NCBI GenBank assembly: GCA_047967505.1
Contig: CM106538.1
Reading direction: 5' to 3' (one strand)
DNA: 64,000 nt
Source: Dipteris shenzhenensis
Taxonomy: Eukaryota > Polypodiophyta > Polypodiopsida > Gleicheniales
Shown here: in pieces, positions 25,332 through 38,200 of the stretch
Layout: every line of letters starts with the position of its first letter
How positions within the stretch are numbered: the stretch's first letter is position 1
Translations under genes and position numbers: made by a program
The notes under the pieces: model-generated
Seen by the model: the letters and a program-made list of their open reading frames with translations, nothing else
The model's database searches: none
What the model was told of the DNA's origin: nothing

Positions 25332-25982
25332 ATGCCTATGTCACAGGAGGTCGCTCGCGAAACGTAGCTACGTATGGCAAAGAGCTAGGTTGATGGAGGA
25401 CGCTGGATCCGACTATTCTCAAGCACCTGTAGATCCGGGCTGGAGAAGTCTGCTACGAAGTCGATAAAGGAGGTTGTGAAGCCGTTGCAGGCTTGCGGAG
25501 CTGTGTGTGAGCCTTACTCTGCCATCTACGTTAGTGCTAGGATCCTTACTCTGCTGGGATGTTGTTGATATGTTGCAAATTGATGGATAGGCTATAGATG
25601 CTTTCCTTTGCTTGTTGTAGAGTCGCCCTTAGAGACTATGGAGCTTCTAAAGCTCGCTCTTGAAAATATGTGAAAAGGCGGACTAGGCCTCCCTCTCCCT
25701 AGAACTGATGGAAAAGTACAATTGTCTCCAAATGCAAACAATGCTTGATGAAGACTAAGCTCTATACCTTTCTCAATGGATCTCCCACGAGAAAATCAAT
25801 CAACTCTCATTCCGGAAACGCTCACAAAGAATGAAAAACTTCTCTCTCATGGATGGAATGAATGGGCGAAATTTTCTCTTTCATCAACAGAATGAAAGGA
25901 TGCTTACTCAATCACTCTCAATCAATCTCGATCTATTACTCTCTCTCACGTGGATCGCAATGCCTCAGCGAAAGGCAAGGAA

Positions 25983-25994
25983 GCTCTGATACCA
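25983..25994 (-). other. Primer binding site (initiator tRNA-Met type)
   Basis: The minus strand reads TGGTATCAGAGC immediately inside the 5' LTR. It is identical to the PBS cores at 33796-33807 and 40627-40638 and complementary to the 3' end of plant initiator methionine tRNA. It fixes the element orientation as minus. Confidence 0.9.
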
Positions 25995-26225
25995 TGACAA
26001 AATATGAAGAGGGGAGAGGAGAAGAGTGAAGATGAGGAGAGAGGGCACAGCTAGAGAGCACACCACAAATGACTAACTGTACATTAGATTTAGTTTAAAA
26101 TGTAGAATATATACAAATCCATTTAGGGTTAGGGTTAGGACATCTAACCCTTTCCTTTATAGCACTCTATATGTGTTAGTGCTATTCACATGTAATCACA
26201 TGATGTTGAGCGTGATCTTTCAACA
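25995..26225 (-). repeat. 5' LTR of the copia insertion, 231 bp
   Basis: On the minus strand it begins TGTTGAAAGATCAC and ends ATTTTGTCA, with the usual TG...CA ends. It contains GGGTTAGGGTTAGG, a short telomere-like phrase, near 26127-26141 on the plus strand. The adjoining PBS and flanking target duplication support both boundaries. Confidence 0.85.
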
Positions 26226-26230
26226 AGGCA

Positions 26231-26520
26231 TCACTCAGGTTGCATAGGCACCCCATTTTGTAATAAAGGTAGTTTTAGACTAATCTTTTGGAGCCACAGT
26301 GATCTAATTATAGTAGAATAGTTTGTGCATATTCGAATTTCAATAATCCACACATACTCAGAGTTTACCATTTTTATTTGGCACTACCACAATGGGAAAT
26401 AACCACTCACTGCGGCGGTCAATAGCATAAATAAAGCCAGCACGCAAAAGTTGCTCTAACTCAACTTTCACTTGTTTAGCATAGTTTGGTCTCAACCTAT
26501 ACCTTTGTTGTCAAATTGGT
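26231..26520 (-). pseudogene. N-terminal RT remnant of the gypsy element
   Basis: The minus strand reads LRPNYAKQVKVELEQLL, then AGFIYAIDRRSEWLFPIVVV, then KTTFITKWGAYAT and the start of the MPFGL motif at the copia junction. The stretch that normally carries the first catalytic Asp (between the D-Y-R-x-L-N region and K-T-T-F) is missing, so this RT could not be active. In-frame stops are also present. Confidence 0.75.
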
Positions 26521-26980
26521 TTGGCATCTAGCACACAAGGTATTCTATATTGACACAACTCGGAAGGAACACCATAATTGTAGGTTTTTCTCCTATTCCA
26601 AGATTCAATTCTTGAGTTGGTTCTGGTACTAACTGTTTAGTGTCGAGTCTTGTCATTGGTATCTCGGCTAGCTCCTTTTCTCCTTCAATGTCTTTAGTGA
26701 AGTTACTTGGGAATAGATCCTTTTGATTAGTAATCTGCTCGACTTTCAATTTCTGCTTTATGTCTGCAGCCGTTGGAAAATATCAATCTCACCCCTAGAT
26801 GTATTTATAGTTCCATCAATTATGACTCAACATCTTAGGGAAACAGATCTGTAACTTCCAAATCCTTAGGCTTAAAAAAATGCTTGGAATCTTCTAATGA
26901 TTTGTAGGAATGCAAACATCTTGGTTATCTATTTTGATGATCATTTCTTTCGAACCCAATCATGGAGCACTTTTGCACTT

Positions 26981-27466
26981 TTAAGACAACAAAATCGGAT
27001 AGGCACATTGCTCCATGGCAATTACAATAAAACTAACTGTATAATAAATACCACCTATAGAAATGACCTCTTGTAACATACCTTTTAGGTCAACTGGCCG
27101 TCGCTCTACCATGCATACTCGAAAGGGAGATGGTTTGAAGGACTTCAATTTCAATCTCTTAGCAATTTCTTCAAAAATAAAGTTTACTCTAGAACCACCA
27201 TCTACTATCACACCTAGTATGGTCTGCTTTTTGACTTTGATGGTGATCCGGAAGAGAGATGGTTGGAAGGAATTCAATTTCAATCTCTTAGCAATTTCTT
27301 CAAAAATAAAGTTTACTCTGGAACCACCATCTACTATCACACCTGGTATGGTCTGCTTTTTGACTTTGATGGTGATCATTGGCACTTCTTTGTCGACTTG
27401 AGTGAAGAAATCACGACAATATGGAGCTATCCGCATCAACTTAACAAATGTCAAATTGATTTGCAT
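26981..27466 (-). pseudogene. Gypsy protease with an in-frame 129-bp tandem duplication
   Basis: The frame reads KKQTIPGVIVDGGSRVNFIF, the D-G-G form of the retropepsin active site common in plant gypsy elements. It then repeats the same 43 residues almost exactly (ITIKVKKQTILGVIVDGG...). At the DNA level the units are about 27120-27248 and 27249-27377. Because 129 is a multiple of three, the frame survives for 161 codons. The end, MEQCAYPILL, matches the usual closing I-L-G-R-P region. A duplicated active-site half would not be expected to fold normally. Confidence 0.75.
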
Positions 27467-27489
27467 ATTTGTGAATAATTTTCCATACT

Positions 27490-28080
27490 TTAGCTAGCCC
27501 TGCACTAGAATCTGACGAGATGCTTAGCTCTTGTGCACTCTCCTTAGATTTTGAAGATTCGCCTTGCTCGATAATAGATGGCTGAGACTACTTGTCTGGC
27601 ATCTCCAATACTGGTGCTTTTTCCTTCAAATCACATACAATTTTAGCAACAAACTCCTTTGAAGCTTTCCAATTGATATCTTTGTCTGAGAAACAAATGT
27701 CTGTAGAAGTTACAACTAAACAAATCATATAATGTAACACCTCATTAAAGATAGCCTTAGGATGACACTTATCCACCTTATCTCACCCTTCCTCAACTCA
27801 ACCACACATACACACCGTAGGTAATAGTAACAACAAAAGAAAAATGGGCAACTAGAAGAGGGCAAATGAGAACAAGGAGAAGAAAAGGAGCCATGAAGGA
27901 TCCTGTGATACTCTAGAGCAAGATTACACTCACAAGAAAAGAAACCCCAAGGGAGTCACAAACATGAATGTAGCAAAGGCAAGCACCCTGAGAGGCTACA
28001 CGACACAGCAATGCCCTATCACGATGGCAACTAAGTTGGTACAGCCTTAAGAGGGCTAGCTTGTGGGGTTGCACCCAAGG
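27490..28080. other. Flank of the gypsy remnant, no clear domain
   Basis: A 62-codon minus frame (27776-27588) may be decayed gag or linker of the same element, but no motif supports it. The rest is unassigned. Confidence 0.35.
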
Positions 28081-28094
28081 ACCTCAACTCTCCG

Positions 28095-28720
28095 TCTCCA
28101 CACTTTTTGTTTGGGTAAAAAACCAATTGTCCTTATATTACAAAAAATAGTCCCAAAGAAAGAGGCAATATGCTACAAGTCTTAGAAGACCTCATCATAT
28201 AATCGAAGTCCTGTGCATGTACACTGTCATAAAATGATTGCTGTAAATATGCCCGAAAGAGCTAATATTTGACAAGAGAAGGATCACCAAAGACCCTTTG
28301 ATTGCACTCCTTTCGTAAGGTCCATAGTGCTCAATAATGAATCCAATAAAAGAGAACATCATATCTTGCCTCATAGCCAAAATTTATTCCCAATGGAATC
28401 ACCGCGGAAACAAGCCTGAAGCCGGTGTTGCAGCAGCAAGAAATCATGAGACTCTAGGCAATACCACAACAAATGCGGCATACACTCCTGTAAGACGAGC
28501 ATCGTCGACAAGTGGCAAGAGATACATGATGACGACTTGCCACCACTTAGAGGAGCGTGCCATTAACCAAATGCAATCGGCATGAAGGGAAACCCAAGGA
28601 CGAGACAACAAGATCTTATATAAAGATGCAACCGTGATATCAGATAACAGTAACACAGCAAACACGATCCTGAGATTGAAGCACCAGTCTCCACACACAC
28701 ACACACACGTGGGCATTCGT
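28095..28720 (-). mobile_element. Possible decayed LINE 3' end (zf-RVT-like)
   Basis: One minus frame reads CMPHLLWYCLESHDFLL near 28480-28430, resembling the H-L-x-x-x-C end of the zinc-binding region after plant LINE reverse transcriptases. Downstream the strand ends in TTTTTTACCC and A-rich sequence (about 28130-28100), as in LINE tails. No endonuclease or RT core is visible and frames are broken. It is a tentative assignment. Confidence 0.3.
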
Positions 28721-28961
28721 TCATAGAGATGTAATTGACTCCTCTCATAGCATCAACACTAAATGTCCCTCTTCCATGTCTAAATATGATAGTTGTACCA
28801 TCTTTTACAATCACGTGAATCTCAGCAAGCACTAGAGATAAATGTATAACCAATCGCTTTTCTAAACTCAAAATTCAACATCACGCATCTTTACATGTTT
28901 ATTTATATTACTATTATTTTTTCTTTTTTATTTTTTCCCTTTGTCTTTTTTTTTTGTTTTG

Positions 28962-28962
<1 letters not shown>

Positions 28963-28998
<36 letters not shown>
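28963..28998. repeat. (GA)n microsatellite
   Basis: An uninterrupted GA run lies about 185 bp beyond the GDI stop codon, possibly within or just past its 3' untranslated region, where it would read as (TC)n in the transcript. Confidence 0.9.
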
Positions 28999-29001
<3 letters not shown>

Positions 29002-29182
29002 ACTAGAGCATCACTCCAAATGCGGAACACACTTGAGGAATGGTGCTTATGACTGGAATGATTCGAATGTGCATGGAATCAATAGAACTATCTACAGATT
29101 TGTAGAGTTCCAGTTGGGTAAATACACATAACACAAACACTCAAAACATTCAGAAAACATCGACAGAAGAAATGTGTAAATA

Positions 29183-29233
29183 TCACTCCTCGGCAGCACT
29201 TGCTGCGCTTAAATCAACGCTCAAGTCCAGGAC
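29183..29233 (-). CDS. GDI: GDI exon 13 (residues 429-444 and stop)
   Basis: It encodes [16 protein letters not shown] and a TGA stop at 29185-29183. The acceptor AG is at 29235-29234. The Ala/Ser-rich acidic tail is typical of plant GDIs. Confidence 0.93.
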   Translation of the reverse strand, partial: VLDLSVDLSAASAAEE

Positions 29234-32200
29234 CTGTAATAGATCACAATCTCAAGTAATGTCAAGAAACGCTTCAGAATGAGACACCTTAAGGTCCAAC
29301 ACTAACATTCAGCAACAGTCTCAATCCAGCCTGAAAGCAATTACCTTTCCAGTTATGGTGGTATAAAGTGCAAGAACATCCTGCACAGTTGTCTCAAAAT
29401 GGGTCGTTGCATCATAGCTCTGATTCAGATATGTAATAAAATGTTATGAATATCCTCTTCCTAAAACAGTTTATTCACACCTTGCCTTGATTATCATTCA
29501 AACTGCAAGAAACATTTCAAAAGACCAACATAAAAAGTTTGGACATATAAAATCTCACTCTGGATATGAAGCAGTTGTCCAATGAAGGTTCGTTTACAGG
29601 TTCAAATCTGTCGTATGTGTCGTAAAAAATATCATCGACAGGTCCCAAGAGATTAATCCCCGGTTGCAGTTCTGCCTCAGGCCTGTTTGTTTCAGCTTCT
29701 GTCGAAACAAAGGCAATGAATTTACCCTTGGGGGCCACATTGTGTGAGTATGAGCAGCAGAAGACATACCTACAGATCGGGCAAAAGAGGAGCTTGTTAT
29801 CTTGCCATTCTCATACTATGCTACAGCTGAAGTGATATTATCACAGATGAAAATACCAAACATACAGGATAGAAAACCATCTAAAACATACAGTTAGAAG
29901 AAATCGTACATATCAGACTTGCGTCCCAATTGCTTTTGGGGCAAAATGATTTGAACTGATGGAGACTCATTAGTATTAGGGATTGGATGACTCATTATGC
30001 ATATTGCTCGAGCAACTTTTCCGACTCTCCTTACCTGCAAAAAGACAAGACTCGCCAGTATTTTTCTACTAAATGACAAAACAGGAGGCATTTTTCACAT
30101 TTAACATCACAAAATCACAGCAATATCTTCTGACACAAAACACAATAGCTTCAGAATGCCCTATCACACAAGACTTGAGAGTAGGAAGAGAGAATATGCT
30201 ATCTATCACGCAAGACTTGAGAGCAGGAAGAGCTATCTATCAGAACCAAATCAAGCACTCCCAAAACACATAACTGTCCGAACATTCAGGCCAAAAAGAT
30301 GGTGGCAATCAGCGGAAAGCTGTTGCAGCCGTGTCTACTGCAGCAGCCATCTAAATGTATCTGTTTTTTCTTTCTTGAGACTTTATAGTTTCTCCAAGCT
30401 CTCTCTGGCTCTTGCACATGCTGTACTTCAAGGAACAACAGATGGAACGTGTTGAGACTGTTCCAGCACTGTAAAATAAATTGAAGTCTCCCATGCAACA
30501 ACTCAGTATTATAGGAACTATGCTCAAAGGCACACAAGCTGTATATACCTAGATGAATCCAGGAACATTCCCAAACTCATCCTCTAAAAACACAACATAG
30601 TGCAGTTTCAATCTCACAATAGTCACCCATAAGATTGATAACCATAAACTCCATCATGCATAGCAAGGACTAGCTACTATGACATCCCCACTGACGTCAT
30701 CAGCGCCCAACAATGGGTGTAGACCATAGTATAAAATAATGCTCTCACACATACAAATCCACACACCCACACATACTTGAGCATCCATTTATACAAAGTC
30801 TTCGTACTGAGTTTCTGTCGGCACTCCGGAGGTGAAGGGCAAACTCAGCCATGACGAAGGTTAGCACTAAAGGAGAAGGCTAATCAAAAAGTAGTCCAAA
30901 TCTCTTCATTCAACCTACAACTGCTTGTGAAGTCTAAACGATTTTATTTTAGTCTCTCCCAAACGAGCATCTAAATCTAGTTGATAGGACACACAAGCTG
31001 TGCTGCTTGAAATCTTGATTAATGAGTAGGCATCAGACCTTAGACACCATTCAACTAATTTAACAGAGGAGGCCTGCTCTAGTGGCAAAACAGATGGCAA
31101 ATATGGAAATAAGGAGAGACAAATGGATAATGTGAATACTTTGGAATGGCAAGTTCCACTACAAAAGGTGTATGATGAAAAAGAGATATAAACATGAAAG
31201 TACATGCAGCTGGGGAGACTCCAGAGCACAATGGTTTTGTAGAGTTTGTGAGCAGAGCAGCTGTGAAAGGGACTACAGCAATCGTTATGAATATCTGGCT
31301 TTAAATCTGGTATAGTTTCATAGGACTAGAATATATCCAACCTTACAAATTAAAATTTCTATAAACAAGCGAAAGAACAAAGGAAAAACGAGAGTTTGTA
31401 AGGGACTTTAAAAAAAACTTCAAGTAAATGAGACAAATAAAAATAAAGATAACCTACAAAGCAAAGCTGCGCTTACATTCTCAAGCTTTAAATTGAAACA
31501 AAGTCCTTGGCGTACGGAGCACTCGTGCACTTGCCCATCACCCTGCTCCTCTGGTCCATAAAAATGTTTGTAGATGTCCATAGCTTGAATCTGCCAAATC
31601 TCAGCCTGATCTCACGGGCATCCACAGCCAGTGGCAATGCTGGACTGCCACACAGGCAGCCAGCTCAGCAGCAGTCCATGTAGGCAGCCACATGGCCTGC
31701 CACACAGGTAGCCACATCAGCAGCTCCACATGGGTCTGCCAAGCAGATGCAGCAGCAGCAGCAGACATCAGCAAGTGCAGGAGCCAGCCGCAGGCTGCCA
31801 CGTGGCAGTGATGATGTCAGCAGTGCCACGTGGCAGGGTCAGCTGCCACGTCAGCAAGTTGGCCCACCAGCAGCAGGTCAATGGACAGGAGCAGCCCAGT
31901 CGGTCAGCAAACAGGATGCTGGTTGGTCAGTTTGAGGCCCAAGGGGGCTTATAAAAGCAGCCCCCTTGGCCTTCAGTTCTCATACACTCCTCAGGCCCTC
32001 AAGCCTTCAGAGCAGCAGAGCCAGGCTTCCCCGCAGCAGACCAGCAGGGTGCCTCAGCCTCTACAGGGATCTAGTGAGGATTCACCTCCTCTAGGTAGTC
32101 TAGTCTATACAGTTTTGCAGTGAGGGTTCCAGCCCCTCAATACAGTTGTATTCAGCCCTTTGGGTCATACATTTCTCTCCCTTTGATTCTCTCACTCACA

Positions 32201-35200
32201 TCCAAAGCATCACTTGTGTATTGAGTGCATCATTTTGCAGTTGCAGTTAGTATTGAGCAGGAGAAAGAAAGAGGATAGTCTATCTCCCGCTACATTGGTA
32301 TTTTTATATTTTGTCCTTGCGCTGGACTAGTGGTAGCACCATACTCCATTAGCTACTCCCTCCTTTACTCCATCTCCCGTCTTCATCTGTAGGTCTTTAC
32401 ACCTTGCGGCGTACACTAAAGAGGGGAAAATTTTTTCCCGGAATCAAGAGATTCAGGTCAGTCAGGCACAGCTCCAATCGTTTCGTTTATGGTCCAGACA
32501 AGATCCGGTAAGGACACCATGAGCACCAGCAAGCAGTCTAGCACAAGAGGGGAGGATTCAGTGTGTCAACCACCACCCCCACCACAGAGTCTGCCATGAC
32601 AGCCATTTTGTAGGCTATGATGCAGATGCAGCAACAACAGAGTCCGAGGCCCTCCATGACCCAGCTTTAGGAGGGGCGGGAAGATCGTGAGCAAGCTGCC
32701 AGAGAGCGTGAAAGGCTAGCTCGGGAGGCAAAAGAAGAACATGATCGAGAGGCTTGGGAAGCCAAGGAACTCCGGGACCGCAAGGCTCAGGAGGCCAAGA
32801 AGCTCCGAGAACATACCGCTTGAGAAGAGAAGGAAAAACGAGACTGGCCAGCAGCAGCTTCTCATTTCTCTACTCCGACCAACCGGGGGGGGGGGGGGAG
32901 GGAGAGACTTCCACCTCCGGCCAAGCCCTCCTTCCCAGGGAAGCTCAACTTCACACGGTCCGATGGTAAGTAGGAACCCTTAGTGATGACTTCATGGCTC
33001 AATCAGTTTGAAAGTTATTTTTAAGTGATGCCTACGAAGGACAACTAGCGGTGCATCCTAGCATCCATGCACCTCACAAGCAAGGCGGTCACCTAGTGGC
33101 TCAAGTGGCGGGACCACTATGATGCAGACGAGGAGACACCTTTCTACAGCTGGACGGAATTCATGAAAGATCTTCAATCACGGTTCCTACCACCGAGATG
33201 GTTAATCATTATGCCAATAAATCACTCAGGTGTTTATACAATTGCAACTGGAGGACAGTCAGAAGCTGAGCAAATTTCTCCATGGGCTGTGCACAAGATT
33301 ATGAGTGTGCATATGAGCTTGCTCAGAATTTTGAGCTCATGCACAAGGGTCAAGGATCCAAGCAGGCCAACAGTAAGAAGTTTTCACGATCTGTGACGTA
33401 TTCCTTTCTCTATATCTAGACTTATGGATGGTTTGATGAATGGACACTTGTGGAAGGGTATGCCCTTTCGACGGGACACTTCATATGAGGCACAACCCTT
33501 CACAAGAGACATTCTATTGAAGAGACACTCCTATTGTAATGCACCCTCTCATCAAGGGTCACACCCTTCACAAGGGGTACACACCTCTTCATGCACATAC
33601 ACTTTGGAGTACACACCTTTTCATGTGAGACTCTTCACTCTCTATATAAGAGAGGCCCCCAATTGTATGGATGACACACTACAGCTATACTACAGACACT
33701 CAAGCAATACAAATATTCCTTGCTATCTGCTATTTCAATCTCCTTTCTCTTCCATAGCACATTTCTAAATATAGTAAATCTAGGATTTCTTACAGTGGTA
33801 TCAGAGCAAATTTCGCTCCTGCCTGTAGGAAATGGCCCCCACCTTCTAGCGCCTATCTGATACATCTCTTTCCACTAGAAGGATATCCGTGCACATTGTG
33901 CATGGAAGAGATGGAGAGAATGAGCGTAAAAATTTTTAGCTCCAACCCTGCCTAAAGTCATCAATGGCCTCTCCATCTCCCTCACATCACGAGTTGATGT
34001 GAATGGACACGACAAAAATCATGTCTTTTCATGTGCTTGGGCTGTCCCAAAACCAAGGGACGCACCTTTTCCACCATCGGACACACCTTTTGATGAAGAG
34101 TTTTGACTCCTCACCCAAGGGACATACCCCATCGTGGAAAAAAGGACACACCTCTTCATGTGGGGACACCCCTTTTAAAAACAGGGTCACACCCCTTCAA
34201 ATAGGCACACCTTTTGGCACCAAGTACTTATAAAAAAAGGGTACCTAGAGGGGCTAAAAAAGAAAAACCCAGCCCCATACCTTAGGTCTAACCCTGGCCC
34301 CATACCTTAGGTCTAACCCTAGACTACCCAAGGGTTGAATAAACCCACCCTTTAATTTTTTGGGCAACCACCCAACCTAAGCAGCCACAAACGAAAAAAA
34401 AAAAGGGACGATCCATTTTGACACCCGTATGGATTTCGTCAAGCAGGCTCGCCTCCTTACGCAGCTCTCTTTCGACGCCATATGCAGGCCCCCCCCCGGC
34501 CGGTTTGCTGCCCTGGTTTCCTGCCAGCCCTGCAGCGCTAGATCAGCGCCAGACTCCCTGCCATTGCTGCCACAAATCAGCCTTTGATAGCCCACAGCCT
34601 GTTTCGCCAGCCCTCTATCACAATCCAGCCTTGGTAGCCGCAGCCTCTTATTCGCCACCTTACCTGCCAGATCAGCAGCGGTTCAGCTCCCTATCGCGAT
34701 GCAGACAGCCAGTGAAAAGCGCCCTGTTGCTGCCTTCCAATCCTGACCAGCCAGGCCGAGATCTGCTCCTTGCACCCCACAGGCACTTGTTCTCTGAAAT
34801 CAACGCAGGAAATCTGTCTTTTCTGCATCCAGCCTCTGCCAATGCTGCTATCTGCCTCGAAAGTCTTACCAGGCACCTATTTCTGGTTCACACAGCCACG
34901 TGGACTTGCAAAGACAGCAACATTGGACCTCCGGACAGAGATCTGCAGGCCTTTTCTACGCAACAAATTGGCAGATTAAATCAATGCCAGGTGGATTCTT
35001 TCCAGTCTACTTCTAAGGATTCTCTTTTGACGCTTATTATCAAATTACAGCAAATGAAAGACGCTTCCTTAAAGCATGGAAACCCCTGGTAATTCACCCG
35101 TCCCTTCAAGGACACCTCAGGCATCATCTACCACACAATATCGTGTTCGAATTGCACAATCAGCCCATTTCGGGGCTTTGGCATCGTGGGTCTTCTGTGT

Positions 35201-38200
35201 CACGTGCCCTCCTAGTGATTTGGACCACATCCTATACCTTCTGCGTGAGGCACCTCAGTTACATTACTTCCTCAGCACAGTCCAGGTTGTATTCCACAAG
35301 ACATGAAGATACCCAGAACCCGATATTCCTCACGAGTTTGCTGTTCATCTTTGGAGAGACTTTTACCCCTCAGCTTCAACATCTCCAGGGTACTCTCCAC
35401 CTCCTTCAGCTCCCAGATATCCTCCTATACAGGTTGTACCTTCCCCAAGATAGTATTTACACTCTGAAGGCACTCCTTCTCCTGGATATCCTCCACTTCC
35501 GACAGCAGCTCCTTATCCCTTCTCAGATCCGTGGACTTTGCAACCTACTCCTGTACTCTCACGAGCAGTAAACCCATTTCGGCATCACCAGTGTTACCTC
35601 AGACAGGACCTCCTTTGACAGATTTCCACGGCTGGTTCCATCCTGCCTCGCCTGCCCCCTCCAACATGAGCAACCTCAGGGAGCAGCCCGAATCTTCTTC
35701 CAGGAATGGTACAAACTAGAGTGCAAGTTTGTGCTTTTCTCACGGGGACCTCAGATATGTCGCAACGCTCGCGTGCAGCCTCTCCGAAAATCAGCGACTC
35801 GAGTCCAAAAAAGACCCCTGAAGTCAACGTACAGGGCGAAACACTACTGCAACTTCAAATTTCCCACCTTCAGGACAACATCTCCAACTTGGTCCAGAAA
35901 GTCCAACAACTCCAAGATTCTTGCAGTACCACACATACAGAGGATGGCGTGACGTAACCACACGACTATGCGGATTCATTCCCACCAGAGGTAGAAAACA
36001 CTGAACTCCGTGTCCTCTACCGTTTACTCCAAGCTTCCAAAACTAAAAGACTTGACATTAAACTTCCGGAAGCCTACACTGGTCAACGCAATCACCGAAC
36101 AGTTGACCAATGGCTCGCAAAATTATGCATGTACTTTGATACTGTTGACCTCACTGAAGGCAAAAAGATTGCCTTGGCAGTCTCCCTCCTCAAGGATACA
36201 GCTTTTCTATGGTGGCAACGACGCTTAAAGGACAGCAAAAGTGTGTTAACTTGGGAACGTTTTGAACACGTGCTCCGTAAGCAGTTCATACCTGCCAATG
36301 CGGACTTCCAAGCACGTTCAAAACTCCAACAGTTGGAGCAAACAGGCTCCCTGTCTTCCTACATCTCTCAGTTCACCACATTGGTGCTGGAGATTGATGG
36401 TTTAACTGATGATGATCACTTGCATGCTTTCATCCCAGGCCTAAATCCCTCGTTACGCATTGATGTCCTTAAAGCAAACATCACCACCACAGCTGGCACT
36501 ATTGCTTACGCAGAGTGCATTACAGATTTTCAAAACGCAGGGAAGCAGAGTGCTAATCGAACACAGAACTCTACTATGGCCAAAGGTGCTCGCCCTCAAG
36601 ATAACCCCAAGTTTAGAAAAAACTCGGAAAATCAAGGTCAGCGACAGTCTCAAGATCCCCACAAGTCTTAGAAATCGTATGCTGGATTCCAACAGAAGCA
36701 CTCCTCCAAGGATCGCGCCTCTTCTTCTTCACAAAGTCATCACCGTCATCCCCAACATAAAGGTGCGGCCACTGACAAGACGAACAACTCCAGCACAAAA
36801 GAACTTTGTACCATCTGTACAGGCGACCATAGATGGTTCGATTGTCCCAAGCGACCAAAGCAAAATTCCAATATAAAACCTAGCACTTCCCAAACAGAAG
36901 ATGCTACCCCAACACAAGACAAGAAAGACAAAGCTGTTCGAATGGCAAATACCATGCCTTGCTAGCAACTCCGAACCTTTCCTGGCCACTCAAGTACTTT
37001 GTGTTCAAGGATCGATTCGTAGAACAACGGTCACTATCCTCATCGACAGTGGCTGCTCTCATAACTTCCTAGCTAGTTTTATGGTCGACAAACTTCGGTT
37101 GACCACCAGTCCTAGTCTCATGGACTATCAGATTGAACTCGCTAATTTCATTTGTTTCTGTGAATGGAGATGTTAAGAGAAATTTGAATGGAGATGTTCC
37201 ACAAATCAAGAGAAATTTGCTATCAGTTGCTTCCATAACTGACCTTGACCATGAGGTGAGGTTCCACAAGACAAAAGCAAAAATTTTGGATAGTGCAAGC
37301 AATCTTGTTGGCACAGAAGTAAGGAGGAACAATGGAACTACCTTCTTGTGCAACACCAGGATCAAAAACTTGTCTTTTCGCATCCAACATTATACAGACA
37401 AGTTGAACTTCAACATCATGCCTCTTTCTCGGTACGATGTCATACTTGGACAACAGTGGCTTTACGACTATGATCCATCAATCAGTTTTCGCAGCCATAC
37501 TATCCAGTTTGTCCACCAGGGAAAACTTATTGAGCTGACTGGTTCTAGGGACTCTCCTTCAATCCCAGTTGCCTCTGCCCTACAAGTAAAGAAGTGGGTT
37601 CGGAAACGTCAAGTAAAGACTTCACTTCTATTGGTTACGGCAGTAGAGGAGACACCAACAAAGGATCCTCCTGAATACCTCAACCAACCTTTTTTTCCAG
37701 CCCTACCTGGATATTTTTCCACAGAAATTGCCAAAGCAGTTACCACCTCGATGACCAGTGGATCAACCAATCGAACTTATTCCCGGCAGTAATCCACCGT
37801 CCTCCTTATCAGGTTTCTTACACTCAAAATAAAGAATCCAAAGACAGGTCACCGAACTACTCGACAAAGGTCACATTCAATGCGCCTCTGCATCGACTAC
37901 CGAGCCCTCAATAAGCTCACTATAAAAAACAAGTATCCATTGCCTCGCATCGATGACCTCTTCGATCAACTTCTACACGCAACACAATTCTTAAAGATTG
38001 ATCTTCGTTCAGGTTATCATCAAATTCGCATACAAGAAGGCGATGAGTACCAGACCGCTTTTCAAACAAAGTATGGACACTATGAATGTTTGGTCATGCC
38101 TTTTGGGTTAAACAATGCCCCGGCCACATTCATGACACTAATGAACGACATCTTCATGCCTTTCCTCGATAAGTTCGTCATCGTTTACCTCGATGACATC

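Larger units (their letters stand above)
22476..26225 (-). mobile_element. Defective Ty1/copia-type LTR element inserted in the gypsy RT
   Basis: On the minus strand the element runs from a 231-bp 5' LTR (26225-25995, TG...CA ends). A 12-bp PBS complementary to initiator tRNA-Met directly adjoins it (25994-25983). A long leader and the start of gag (23222-22550) follow, then only the last 71 bp of the 3' LTR (22546-22476). Flanking 5-mers GGGCA (22471-22475) and AGGCA (26226-26230) are a one-mismatch target duplication within the gypsy RT. Protease, integrase and RT are absent, so it is a deletion derivative or a non-autonomous element. Confidence 0.8.
20280..27480 (-). mobile_element. Decayed Ty3/gypsy element (protease to integrase), split by a copia insertion
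   Basis: Reading the minus strand from 27480 downward gives protease (27466-26981), RT N-terminal part (26520-26231), the copia insertion (26225-22476), RT end and RNase H (22475-21530), integrase zinc finger and core (21250-20700), and integrase C-terminal part (20430-20300). The two RT halves join at an MPFGL motif with a near-matching 5-bp duplication (AGGCA/GGGCA). Many stops, an RT deletion and internal duplications show it is dead. LTRs were not identified. Confidence 0.8.

Noticed and set aside
26127-26150. Telomere-like GGGTTAGGGTTAGG phrase
   Set aside because: Only two units inside an LTR, and not the usual plant unit TTTAGGG; no sign of an interstitial telomere array.
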